From the NCBI RefSeq assembly GCF_010120715.1, contig NZ_CP047591.1:2666001-2730000 (forward strand): 64,000 nt of DNA. Reading direction: 5' to 3'. Numbering within the stretch: position 1 is the first letter of the stretch; every line of letters starts with the position of its first letter. The notes beneath the pieces are model-generated. The model saw only the letters and a program-made list of their open reading frames with translations, did no database searches and was not told the origin of the DNA. This document shows positions 27,465-36,499 of this stretch, piece after piece. The position numbers and the translations under genes were made by a program. The stretch comes from Aminipila terrae (lineage in GTDB: Bacteria > Bacillota > Clostridia > Peptostreptococcales > Anaerovoracaceae).

Positions 27465-29546
27465 ATGAGTAAAAAGATATTTGATAAAAAGAAAAGAGAA
27501 GATACGAAACCGGAATTTATGAAGGTGGATAAACGAAAAAAAGTGTCTCATGCAAATATAGAGACCATTAAGGGTATATTGTCAAAACACAAAAAGGGCT
27601 TTGGATTTGTCACTCCTGAAGTCAATGAAGAAGAAAATCCTGTGGATGAAAAAGAAAGGCAGGATATATTCATTGCAGGTAAAAATTTAAATGGAGCTAT
27701 GAATGGTGATTATGTTTTAGTGGCATTATTACCAAAAGACAGAGATAGCAAATCACGAGAAGGTATTATTGACAAAATAATCACCCATGGAGTAAAAGAA
27801 ATAGTAGGAACTTTTGAAAAAAATAAGAGATTCGGCTTTGTGGTACCAGATGATAAACATTTTTATAATGAGGATGTTTTTGTAAAGAAAAGCGACTGGA
27901 AAAATGCTGAAACTGGAGATAAAGTTGTTGTACAGATCATTAAGTATCCAGAAGAAGGAAACAGTGCAGAAGGAAAAATCACTGAAGTAATCAGCAGATT
28001 TGGAGAAGCCGGCGGGGATATAAAAGCACTGATAAGACAGTACAATTTATTTCAGACTTTCCCAAGCAGAGTAAATGCAGAAGCAAAAGCTGTTTCTAAG
28101 GTAAAAGAACAAAAAGATGCAGAATTTGAGCCTATAACTGATGAAGAACGGAAGGGAAGAGTTGATCTTAGAAATAAAACAATAATAACCATAGATGGTG
28201 CTGATGCCAAAGATTTAGATGATGCTATATCAATAGAAAAGCTGGAAAATGGAAATTATCTACTAGGGGTGCATATTGCGGATGTCAGTCATTATGTAAC
28301 AGAAGATGGAGCCATGGATAAAGAAGCTTTAAAGAGGGGCACCAGCGTATATCTTGTAGATCAGGTTATTCCGATGCTGCCAAAAGCCCTCTCAAATGGA
28401 ATATGCAGTCTTAATCCTGATGTGGACAGACTGACGCTTTCAGTTTCCATGGAAATTGATTCTACTGGGGAAGTGGTTAGTCACGATATTTTTAAAAGTA
28501 TCATTCATTCTGCACATCGCATGGTTTATGATGATGTATCAGATATGCTTGAAAAAAATGCTGTTGATCTGATTTCCAAATATGATGATATCTATAAAGA
28601 CATTTTAACCATGAAATCACTTGCTGATATATTGCATAAAAAAAGAGATTTAAGAGGTAGTCTGGATTTTGATTTTGACGAAGCGTATATTACATTAGAT
28701 GATGCTGGTATCCCGGTTACTGTGGAAACTGCAGAGAGACGTATTGCAAACCGCATCATAGAGGAATTCATGCTGATTGCCAATGAGACAGTAGCAGAAC
28801 ATTTTTTCTGGATGGAGGCACCTTTTGTTTATCGTGTACACGAAAAGCCTGCCACGGACAGAATAGATGAATTTAAAAGTTTTGTCAGAGGATTTGGCAT
28901 TGTGATGAAAGGTAATACGGAAAATATTCATCCAAGAGTACTCAGCGATTTGCTTAAAGAAGTAAAAGGTCAGTCTTACGAGAATGTAGTAAATACTGTT
29001 ATGCTTAGATCAATGAAAAAAGCCTTTTATGATGTTTCTTGTGATGGACATTTTGGATTAGGAGTAAAGTATTATTGTCATTTTACTTCTCCAATCAGAA
29101 GATATCCGGATTTAATTATACACAGGATAATTAAAGAAATAATTGATGGCGGTATCAGTGACAAGAGAAATAAGCAACTTCGAAAGAAAACGGAAACTGC
29201 TTCAGAACTTTCTTCCAAAGCGGAAAGGCATGCTCAGGAATTAGAACGTGAAGTTGAAAAACTGAAAAAGACCGAGTATATGTCTTATCATATTGGAGAA
29301 TGTTTTGAAGGTGTTATAAGTGGAATTACTAATTATGGATTTTATGTTGAACTGCCTAATACAATAGAAGGTCTGGTAAGGGTGGAAAGCTTAAACGATG
29401 ACTATTATGATTTTGAACAGACAAAATATAGATTTATAGGGCAGCGTACCAATAAGATCTACACTCTTGGAGATAAAGTCAGAATACGTGTATCAAGGGC
29501 CAACGTAGACGACAGGGAAATTGATTTTGTAATCGAAGAAGAATAA
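27465..29546 (+). CDS. rnr: Ribonuclease R
   Basis: Processive 3'-5' exoribonuclease for structured RNA. Two cold-shock domains (KKGFGFVTPE and NKRFGFVVPDD), the RNB catalytic centre with clustered Asp (TIDGADAKDLDDAISIEKL) and a C-terminal S1 domain (GVISGITNYGFYVELPNTIE) are in order. The start is uncertain: ATG 27465 gives 693 aa (MSKKIFDKKKRE), ATG 27420 adds 15 residues. Neither has a ribosome site. An extended -10 (TGGTATACT, 27450-27458) would place the transcript start almost on the 27465 ATG. Confidence 0.93.
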   Translation: MSKKIFDKKKREDTKPEFMKVDKRKKVSHANIETIKGILSKHKKGFGFVTPEVNEEENPVDEKERQDIFIAGKNLNGAMNGDYVLVALLPKDRDSKSREGIIDKIITHGVKEIVGTFEKNKRFGFVVPDDKHFYNEDVFVKKSDWKNAETGDKVVVQIIKYPEEGNSAEGKITEVISRFGEAGGDIKALIRQYNLFQTFPSRVNAEAKAVSKVKEQKDAEFEPITDEERKGRVDLRNKTIITIDGADAKDLDDAISIEKLENGNYLLGVHIADVSHYVTEDGAMDKEALKRGTSVYLVDQVIPMLPKALSNGICSLNPDVDRLTLSVSMEIDSTGEVVSHDIFKSIIHSAHRMVYDDVSDMLEKNAVDLISKYDDIYKDILTMKSLADILHKKRDLRGSLDFDFDEAYITLDDAGIPVTVETAERRIANRIIEEFMLIANETVAEHFFWMEAPFVYRVHEKPATDRIDEFKSFVRGFGIVMKGNTENIHPRVLSDLLKEVKGQSYENVVNTVMLRSMKKAFYDVSCDGHFGLGVKYYCHFTSPIRRYPDLIIHRIIKEIIDGGISDKRNKQLRKKTETASELSSKAERHAQELEREVEKLKKTEYMSYHIGECFEGVISGITNYGFYVELPNTIEGLVRVESLNDDYYDFEQTKYRFIGQRTNKIYTLGDKVRIRVSRANVDDREIDFVIEEE

Positions 29547-29548
29547 AA

Positions 29549-29578
29549 AAACGGCTTGAGATTTATCTCAGGCCGTTT
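29549..29578. terminator. Terminator shared by rnr and the CBS gene
   Basis: A 13 bp stem (29549-29561 with 29566-29578, one G-T pair) and TTTA loop has A-rich and T-rich flanks. It overlaps the stop codon of the convergent CBS gene. Confidence 0.75.
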
Positions 29579-29985
29579 GGTTTTGATATGGCAGAAAGGG
29601 CGTCACCTGCTTCATCTACCAGAATATTTTTTTGAGCTATGTCCCCAAGGGAAAGAATACCAACCAGTCTGTCATTAGAAATTACAGGTAAGCGTCTAAT
29701 CTGATGGTTCGAGAACAGAAGTGCAGCATCATGGGCGTTCATACTAGGTGTTGCACAAGTAATATTCTGTGACATAATATCCTGGGCTTTTAAGCTGTTA
29801 TCTCCTTCTGCAACGGAACGAAGGACGATATCCCTATCTGTAATGATTCCCAATACACGTCCTGAATCATTACAAACGGGAATAGAGCCAATGTTTTCCT
29901 GTTTCATTTGTTTAGCCACTTGTGAAACGGTGCTGTCAGGTTTCACACAACTGACACATGAGGTCATAATGTCTTTTACTAACAT
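29563..29985 (-). CDS. CBS-domain pair protein
   Basis: 140 aa, made only of two CBS motifs: DIMTSCVSCVKPDSTVSQVA to GIITDRDIVLR (residues ~5-57) and DIMSQNITCATPSMNAHDAA to GILSLGDIAQ (~70-125). Such proteins bind adenine nucleotides and act as cytosolic sensors; the target is unknown. It lies downstream of the K+ uptake operon in the same direction, but a terminator separates them. 29986-30035 shows nothing else. Confidence 0.88.
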   Translation of the reverse strand: MLVKDIMTSCVSCVKPDSTVSQVAKQMKQENIGSIPVCNDSGRVLGIITDRDIVLRSVAEGDNSLKAQDIMSQNITCATPSMNAHDAALLFSNHQIRRLPVISNDRLVGILSLGDIAQKNILVDEAGDALSAISKPNGLR

Positions 29986-30030
29986 AAAAAAACTCCTTTC
30001 AAAATCTATAAGTTGATTTTAAGTATACAA

Positions 30031-30058
30031 ATTAAAAACAAACTACTTTAGTAGTTTG
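30031..30058 (-). terminator. Terminator of the K+ uptake operon
   Basis: Arms CAAACTACT (30039-30047) and AGTAGTTTG (30050-30058) form a hairpin; on the minus strand it is followed by TTTTTAAT. It lies 24 bp past the trkH stop. Confidence 0.7.
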
Positions 30059-30081
30059 CTTTTAATTTATTTTTTATTCAA

Positions 30082-31548
30082 TTAATAGTTTTTAAATTTA
30101 GAAGGATTCCAGAAAGACGGCATAAACAGGGTTATAACTGTAAACAATTCCAATCTTCCTGCAATCATAAGGAAACATAATACCAGACGTAAAGGCCTGC
30201 AGTAAATACTGAAGTTCCCTGCTGCAACATCACCAAACCCAATTCCAACATTTGAAATCATAGCTAAGGACGAAGACAATGTTGTGATTAAATCAAGATT
30301 CTGCAGGGACAGGAGGATACTTCCTATGATTATAAGTATAAAATATACCATGATAAATACAGTAATATAGGATACTCTTAAAGCTGAAATAGGGCGACCT
30401 CCTACTTTTACAGCAACCACAGAACGTGGGTGGATTCGTCTGGTAAATCCTCTTGCAACTAGTTTGCACAAAACAAGAAATCTTATTACTTTAATTCCAC
30501 CTCCAGTAGAAAAAGAGCAACTGCCAATAAGCATCAGTACGGTGAGAAGAACCAGGCTGAATGATGGCCAGCCACCATGCCCCTCTATTGAAAATCCAGA
30601 GGTGGTGGATATAGATATCACTTGAAAAATTCCATATCTTATGGCCTCTGAAAGTCCATATGTATTTGTTAAGTATAAATTTAAAATAACAAACAAAGAA
30701 CTTAAAAAAATAATAACCAAAAAGGCTCTCAGTTCAATATTTGATATAATTGCCTTCCAGTTTCCATGAATAATCAGAAAATATAATGTAAAGTTCACAG
30801 AAGCAAGCAGTGAGAATGTGCCTATAACCGTATCATTATAGAAACTATTATAATGTGAAAAAGCATGGTTTATGCTACCCAGTCCGCTTGTGCTTACGCT
30901 TGCCATAGTGTTTATGATAGAATCAAAAATATTCATGGGCCCCAGTGACAGAAGGATAAATTCTGCTACTGTAAATGTAATATATACCACATACAGATAT
31001 TTTGCTGAATCTGAAGTACGATTTGTTATCTTGCCTAAAATTTGTCCTGGCACTTCAGCCTGGGCTAATGTTTTTCCTTCAATTCCTAATGCAGGAAGAA
31101 CCGATATACATAATATCAGGATTCCAATGCCTCCCAACCAGTTACAAACCCCTTTCCACATAAGCAGACTCTTTGGTATGGTGTCCAGATTAAAAAGAGT
31201 TGCACCGGTAGTGGTTAAAGAAGATATAGATTCGAAAAGAGAATCTATTATGGATGTAGTCTGACCGGATGCCAAATAAGGCAGGGCACCCAGCAGGCAG
31301 GCAGTTATGCCGCAAAGAGCAACCGTAAGGTAACCATCACGCATTCTTATTATCCCTGATGATCTTCTCAGGTAATGAAACAATAAGAACGGAATAATTA
31401 TCATAATTGCTGCTAGTATTGAAAAAATTTTAAGTTCCTGCCATTCGTTATAATAGTAAGCAGTAAACATAGGTATAAACATAGAAATACCTAAAATAAC
31501 GGGTATAATACTGACTGATTTAAATATAATACGATAATTAAATGACAT
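30082..31548 (-). CDS. trkH: TrkH family K+ channel subunit (second copy)
   Basis: Membrane pore of a Trk/Ktr potassium uptake system. 488 aa with the four-fold M1-P-M2 layout; pore loops with the filter Gly are seen as SLTTTGATLF, SVSTSGLGSI, SISTTSGFSI and MISNVGIGFGD. GSCSFSTGGGIKVIRFL is the conserved intracellular gate region. It ends AGRLELFTVITLFMPSFW, as in the first copy. It starts 14 bp after the first trkH. Works with TrkA, which binds nucleotide. Confidence 0.92.
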   Translation of the reverse strand: MSFNYRIIFKSVSIIPVILGISMFIPMFTAYYYNEWQELKIFSILAAIMIIIPFLLFHYLRRSSGIIRMRDGYLTVALCGITACLLGALPYLASGQTTSIIDSLFESISSLTTTGATLFNLDTIPKSLLMWKGVCNWLGGIGILILCISVLPALGIEGKTLAQAEVPGQILGKITNRTSDSAKYLYVVYITFTVAEFILLSLGPMNIFDSIINTMASVSTSGLGSINHAFSHYNSFYNDTVIGTFSLLASVNFTLYFLIIHGNWKAIISNIELRAFLVIIFLSSLFVILNLYLTNTYGLSEAIRYGIFQVISISTTSGFSIEGHGGWPSFSLVLLTVLMLIGSCSFSTGGGIKVIRFLVLCKLVARGFTRRIHPRSVVAVKVGGRPISALRVSYITVFIMVYFILIIIGSILLSLQNLDLITTLSSSLAMISNVGIGFGDVAAGNFSIYCRPLRLVLCFLMIAGRLELFTVITLFMPSFWNPSKFKNY

Positions 31549-31562
31549 AATAATTTCCCCTA

Positions 31563-33031
31563 CTATTTATTCTGTTGCCAAAACCGAGGCATTAAAAGTA
31601 CAATAAAAGCATAAAGTTCCAGCCGGCCGGCAAGCATTACAAAAGATAACAGAAACTTAACCGGGTCAGAAAAAATGCTAAAATTCATGGAAGGACCCAC
31701 CAGACTGAATCCAGGCCCGATATTGCCAATACAGGTTAGAACTGCACTTAAATTCGTTATGATATCATAGCCATCCAGACTGACTAAAAGTGTAGAAACA
31801 GATACCACTAATATATGAAGAAATATAAAATTTGCAATTTCTGAAACAGTGTCAATACTTAATTTTTTATCGTTGATTTTTATTGAGATAATTGCATTTG
31901 GATGTAATCTAACCTGAATACTTCTTTTAATAAGTTTTAAGACTACAAGAAATCGTATAACTTTTACGCCTCCAGCAGTGGAAGAAGAGCAGGCACCTAT
32001 AAGCATTAATGTAAATATCAGCATTTTGCTGAAAGTGGGCCAGAAATCGTAATCAGCTGATACAAATCCAGTAGTTGTCAATATAGATGCCGTCTGAAAT
32101 ACTGAAAATCTCAGAGACTGTCCCAAGTTTTCATAAGTATGGGATAACCATAGATTGAGGCTTATTAAAATTGTAATAACTGTTATAATGATTATGTATA
32201 ATCTGAATTCTTCGTCTACCAGAAGTTTCCTGATTCCTCTTTTATTTTTAAAAGTATAGAAATAAAGGTTAAAGTTCACACCTGCAAGGATCATAAATAC
32301 TGTTATAATCATTTCTATAGGAACACTGTTAAAATGGGCTATACTATTGTTATAATTAGAAAAACCTCCCGTACCAACAGAACCAAAGGTATGAGTGGAT
32401 GCATCAAATAAATCCATTCCAGCCAGCATTAAAAGGATAATTTCTAAAAGTGTAAGTATAGTATAAATGGTATAAAGATTTTTTGCAGAATCAGAAATCT
32501 TAGGTGTTATTTTGTCCATGGTAGGGCCTGGAGCTTCTGTTGCAGCAAGGGTATTAGCACCGATTCCCAAGGAGGGAAGAAGAGCAACAGCAAAAACTAA
32601 GATTCCCATTCCACCAATCCAGTGAGTGAATGCGCGCCAGAACAGGATACCTTTTGATAAACTTTCGATATCCTTTAAAGCTGTAGCCCCAGTAGTTGTT
32701 AAACCAGAAGAACATTCAAAAAATGCATCAAAAATATTAGGAATAGATCCTGATAATACAAAAGGCATTGCACTTATAAATGAGGCAAGTATCCAGCAAA
32801 CAGATACAGTTAAGAACCCGTCACGCACTGTAAGGGCTGTCTGAACTGGAACCACTTTGTAGTAAAGAACAAATCCTATGATGGATACCGGCACGATAGT
32901 GCTTATAAAAGATATAACAATGTCTTTTTCGTTATAAATGGCAGAAACAATAAGGGGCAATACCATTGCTGCCCCATAACCATCATAAGAACTCCTAAGG
33001 ATCTGATAAATGCTTTAATATTTAAATTCAT
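31563..33031 (-). CDS. trkH: TrkH family K+ channel subunit (first copy), frameshifted near the start
   Basis: Paralogue of the following trkH. The intact frame begins only at 32966 and lacks the first membrane helix. Upstream, another frame starts at ATG 33031 (MNLNIKAFIRSLGVLMMVMG) with GGAGA 8-12 bases ahead and 5 bp after the trkA stop. One extra base in the C4 at 32972-32975 (G4 on the coding strand) joins the two as 489 aa, matching the 488 aa sister. Pore loops SSGLTTTGATALK, GSVGTGGFSN, SILTTTGFVS and CIGNIGPGF are intact. Sequencing undercall is likely. Confidence 0.9.
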
Positions 33032-33036
33032 AACAA

Positions 33037-34407
33037 TTATCTCCTGCTTAAAAATCCTATTTTATTATTGCTTAATAGCTTCTCCAAATCTGGCAGTTCA
33101 GATAAAAGACAAAGAATGATAACTTTGTCATCTTCCTGGATTTTTGTTTCCCCTGTAGGAATAATAACCTGCATTCCACGATGAATGGCTGCAATGATTA
33201 CACCTTCAGGAAGTTTCAGGTTTTTGATGGGAATGCCAATAAGGGCCATCTGTTTAACCGCGATAATTTCCATGATTTCTGCCTGCCCCTGTATAAGCTG
33301 CGATGAAAGCACACGTTTAGAACCCTGAATAAATCTGAGAATACTTGCAGAAGTTATATTGAGTGGATTCAAGGCCATATCAATACCCATTTTTTCAATC
33401 AGACTTACATAACTTTCCCTGCTTACTTTGGCTATTACATCTTCAATATTGTGTTGTTTTGCCATAAGAGCCAGGAGAAGGTTTTCTTCATCGAACCCAG
33501 TTGCTGTAACTACTGCATCCATATCGTTAAGATTTTCCTCTTCCAGAAGATTAATATCTGTTGCATCCCCATGTAATATCATAACATCAGCCAAATGGGT
33601 GGACAGATAATGACATCGGGATTTGTCACGCTCAATAATTTTAACACTGATACCAAAATCAGAAAGCTTTTTCGCAAGATAAAGTCCTGTTTTGCCTCCG
33701 CCGAGAATCATAACTTTTTGCAGGTTAGTGTATTTGCCTTTTTCATGTACTTTAGAAGCCAGTTTCTGGATAGGCTGTCTTTCTCCTATAATATATAAAC
33801 CATCGCCTTTTTGAATGGTTGTATCTCCGTGAGGGACAATAACCTTGCCGCTTCTGGATATACCCACCATGAGCATCCCCGGAAATATTTTTCCAATGTC
33901 AGCCATGGAAGTGCCAATAATATCAGGCATTTTTTTTACAGGGAATTCAAGAAGTGAAACTTTGCCACTTGAGAATATACCATTGCTAAGTGTGTATTTC
34001 TCTACAAGATATTTATATATTTCCACTGTAATTGCTAGATCCGGGTTTACTATGTAATCAATTTCCATAGTTTCTTTGATAAAATCTAATTGATTCATAT
34101 GCTCTGGATCTCTTACTCTTGCTATTACCTTTGGGCAGCCCAGTTTTTTTGCAAAGCTTGCTATTACTATATTCTTTTCGTCCCGATCTGTTGCAGCAAG
34201 AAAATAATCATAGGTCTGAATATTTAATTCCTGTAGAATGCTGATTTGTTTGGCATTGGCAGTAACGGTTAATATGTCCATATGACTATTTAATTTACGT
34301 GTCACTTCTTCATTTTTATCAATAATTGTTATAGAATGGTTTCCCACCAGTAAGGATTCGGCAATTTTTAAGCCTAGTTTTCCTGCACCAGCTATAGCTA
34401 TTTTCAT
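33037..34407 (-). CDS. trkA: Trk system K+ uptake regulator TrkA
   Basis: Cytosolic subunit gating TrkH. 456 aa with two tandem RCK units: Rossmann motif IAGAGKLGLKIAESL then a first RCK_C (to ~220), and MILGGGKTGLYLAKKL with a second RCK_C (to ~440). Conserved MAKQHNIEDVIAKVSRESYV is in the second NAD domain. AGAGGG precedes the ATG. First gene of trkA-trkH-trkH. RCK_C domains in this class often bind cyclic di-AMP; this cannot be told from the sequence. Confidence 0.95.
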   Translation of the reverse strand: MKIAIAGAGKLGLKIAESLLVGNHSITIIDKNEEVTRKLNSHMDILTVTANAKQISILQELNIQTYDYFLAATDRDEKNIVIASFAKKLGCPKVIARVRDPEHMNQLDFIKETMEIDYIVNPDLAITVEIYKYLVEKYTLSNGIFSSGKVSLLEFPVKKMPDIIGTSMADIGKIFPGMLMVGISRSGKVIVPHGDTTIQKGDGLYIIGERQPIQKLASKVHEKGKYTNLQKVMILGGGKTGLYLAKKLSDFGISVKIIERDKSRCHYLSTHLADVMILHGDATDINLLEEENLNDMDAVVTATGFDEENLLLALMAKQHNIEDVIAKVSRESYVSLIEKMGIDMALNPLNITSASILRFIQGSKRVLSSQLIQGQAEIMEIIAVKQMALIGIPIKNLKLPEGVIIAAIHRGMQVIIPTGETKIQEDDKVIILCLLSELPDLEKLLSNNKIGFLSRR

Positions 34408-34472
34408 TTAATTCCCTCTTTTATTTGTTTTATTTTTTACTTGTAATATCAAGTTGATTATTGCATATAAAG

Positions 34473-34494
34473 TACTACTGCTTGAGCAGTAGTA
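34473..34494. promoter_or_regulatory. 22 bp palindrome upstream of trkA
   Basis: Perfect 10 bp arms (34473-34482 and 34485-34494) flank TG. It sits 65 bp upstream of trkA, in the divergent region shared with the MBL hydrolase gene. It could be an operator or a hairpin in the trk leader; there is no T tail. Confidence 0.45.
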
Positions 34495-34535
34495 AGAACT
34501 ATTTTATCACTTCTTTATATTTTGGCAACATATAT

Positions 34536-34564
34536 TTGCAAGATATCCTAAAATAGTCTAGAAT
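34536..34564 (+). promoter_or_regulatory. Putative promoter of the MBL hydrolase/HAD genes
   Basis: TTGCAA (34536-34541), a 17 bp spacer and TAGAAT (34559-34564) lie 45 bp before the start codon. Confidence 0.5.
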
Positions 34565-34608
34565 TAAGGGTGATTTTAGTATTAGTGTGCATATGAAGAG
34601 GTATAAGT

Positions 34609-35199
34609 ATGAGAATTAAAAGAATTGTAGGGGGCAATTTAGAAAGTAATGGTTACATCATTTTTCAAAAAAATGGTGGAAATTGCTTTGTCATTGATCC
34701 GGGATACAATGCTGATAAATTTGTAAAGCAGATAAAAGAAGAAAAATTAAAGCTTACAGGAATCCTGTTAACACATCATCATTATGACCATACCGGGGCA
34801 GTAGAACGGTTAAGGGAATTGAAGGAGTGTCCTGTATATATGCATTGGGGTGATTTGGATATGTATAAGTCCAAAGTGGATGTTACCATGGAACATGGAA
34901 TGACACTTGATCTGGATGGAGAAGAAATAATAGTTTTGCATACACCAGGCCATACAGAGGGCAGCGTTTGTTTTTATTCGGTAAAAAGCAGACTGGCATT
35001 TACCGGGGATACTGTATTTAATACGGATTTAGGAAGAACTGATTTAAAGGACGGTTCAGATTATAAAATGGAAAATTCCATAAAAGAGATTATTAATAAA
35101 TGGGAAAATGATATAACTATATATCCAGGACATGGGGACTCCTGTAATATGAAGTTTATAAGAAGATATAACCGGGAATTTTTAGATATTATTGGGTGA
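34609..35199 (+). CDS. MBL-fold metallo-hydrolase (glyoxalase II-like)
   Basis: 196 aa. Metal ligands of the metallo-beta-lactamase fold are all visible: THHHYDHTGAV near residue 62, HTPGHTEGSVCFY near 115, TGDTVFNTDLGR near 135 and YPGHGDS near 180. This is the YcbL/glyoxalase II-like group, which hydrolyses thioesters such as S-lactoylglutathione or related substrates; the substrate here is unknown. The end overlaps the start region of the HAD gene, so the two are co-transcribed. Confidence 0.9.
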   Translation: MRIKRIVGGNLESNGYIIFQKNGGNCFVIDPGYNADKFVKQIKEEKLKLTGILLTHHHYDHTGAVERLRELKECPVYMHWGDLDMYKSKVDVTMEHGMTLDLDGEEIIVLHTPGHTEGSVCFYSVKSRLAFTGDTVFNTDLGRTDLKDGSDYKMENSIKEIINKWENDITIYPGHGDSCNMKFIRRYNREFLDIIG

Positions 35200-35203
35200 G
35201 ATT

Positions 35204-36027
35204 ATGAGAATTGAACTTATAGCATTGGACTTAGATGGAACGACTTTAAACAGTGAGGGAAAAATGACTCTTTTCACCAAAGAGACTCTGAACAGAGCCA
35301 CTGAAATGGGAATCCACGTAGTGATAGCAACAGGCAGAGTACAATCTGCTTTACCAGAAGATGTTTTAAGACTTCCAGGAATAGAATATATCATTACTTC
35401 CAATGGGGCGGCTATCACGGATTTAAGAAGGGAAAAATTGATATATGAAAATTGTATAGCCCTGAAGCGCTGGAACATGTATATAATCTGTTAAGCACTC
35501 ATGAACTGATGGTGGAGGTTTTTGTAAAAGGAAAGGCTTATATTGAGAAACATATTTTTGAAAATTTAGATCAGGTTGGAATAACGGAAAGTCATATAAG
35601 ATATGTTAGAAAAACAAGACAGCCGTATAAGAATGTGCTTAACATGATGATTAAAAATAAAGAAAATATAGAGAATATAAATATAAATTTTGCAAACAAG
35701 CAGGATAGAAAGTTAATAAAAGAAAAGCTCATGGAGCTAAAACACATCACCATAACCAGTTCATCAGACCATAACATAGAGATAGGCGGTGAAACTACCA
35801 GTAAAGCTTCTGCATTAAAAGTATTGTGTAATAAACTGGAAGTAAGTCCGGAATGTATCATGGCATGTGGAGACAGTACAAATGATGAAGACATGCTAAA
35901 GGTTGCTGGATTACCGGTGGCAATGGGTAATGCAAAAGACTCCGTTAAGGCCATGGCAAAATACATAACCAGTACAAATGATGAAGATGGTGTAGCAGCC
36001 GCTATAAAAAAGTTTGCATTTAAGTAA
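35204..36027 (+). CDS. HAD superfamily hydrolase, Cof type, frameshifted
   Basis: Sugar-phosphate or nucleotide phosphatase of the Cof/YidA group. It starts with motif I ALDLDGTTLNSEG; motif IV is CGDSTNDEDMLKVAGLPVAMGNA near residue 225. The frame shifts near 35446-35466; adding a C to the CCC at 35460-35462 gives a continuous 274 aa protein (NCIAPEALEHVYNLL), a normal length. The exact site is less certain than for the other frameshifts. ATG 35204 is used because the protein must begin just before motif I. Substrate unknown. Confidence 0.85.
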
Positions 36028-36035
36028 ATAAATAG

Positions 36036-36061
36036 TCCGGTTTAAAAATCGGATTTTTTTT
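36036..36061 (+). terminator. Terminator of the MBL/HAD operon
   Basis: An 8 bp stem (36036-36043 with 36046-36053) is followed by seven T or more. Confidence 0.65.
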
Positions 36062-36069
36062 ATAAATAT

Positions 36070-36098
36070 TTGACAATTTATTACAATAAATATAAAAT
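36070..36098 (+). promoter_or_regulatory. Promoter of the yraN-comM-dprA operon
   Basis: A perfect TTGACA (36070-36075), a 17 bp spacer and TAAAAT (36093-36098) lie 48 bp before the start codon. Confidence 0.7.
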
Positions 36099-36145
36099 AT
36101 AGAAAAGCTTACAAAATATACAAATATTGAAGGGGGTAAGGAAAA

Positions 36146-36487
36146 ATGAGCCTGGGAGTACAGGGAGAAGAAGTTGCTGCAAACTACCTGAAAAATAAGG
36201 GGTATCAGGTATTAGAACGAAATTTCAGATGCAGGATGGGAGAAGTAGATATTATTGCATGCATAGACAGAACTTTAGTTTTTGTGGAAGTAAAAACTAG
36301 AAGAAGTTTAAGTTATGGATTGCCTTGTGAGTCTGTTACAAAAACAAAGCAGTTACATTTAAGAAGGGTGGCGGCATTTTATGTTATGAAAAATAACATT
36401 GGAAATATAAGCAGAAGAATAGATGTGGTGGAAATATTATATCGGGGAGAAAAGGCATATATACGTCATACAGAGAATGCATTTTAA
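36146..36487 (+). CDS. YraN/UPF0102 family nuclease-fold protein
   Basis: 113 aa. It has the restriction-nuclease-like core: E in GVQGEEVAANYL, then GEVDIIACIDRTLVFVEVKT with the D-x(n)-E-x-K arrangement. In many bacteria it lies beside comM and dprA, as here, and a DNA-processing role is suspected but not shown. AGGGGG lies ahead of the ATG. comM follows after 12 bp. Confidence 0.9.
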   Translation: MSLGVQGEEVAANYLKNKGYQVLERNFRCRMGEVDIIACIDRTLVFVEVKTRRSLSYGLPCESVTKTKQLHLRRVAAFYVMKNNIGNISRRIDVVEILYRGEKAYIRHTENAF

Positions 36488-36499
36488 AGGAGGAAATCA

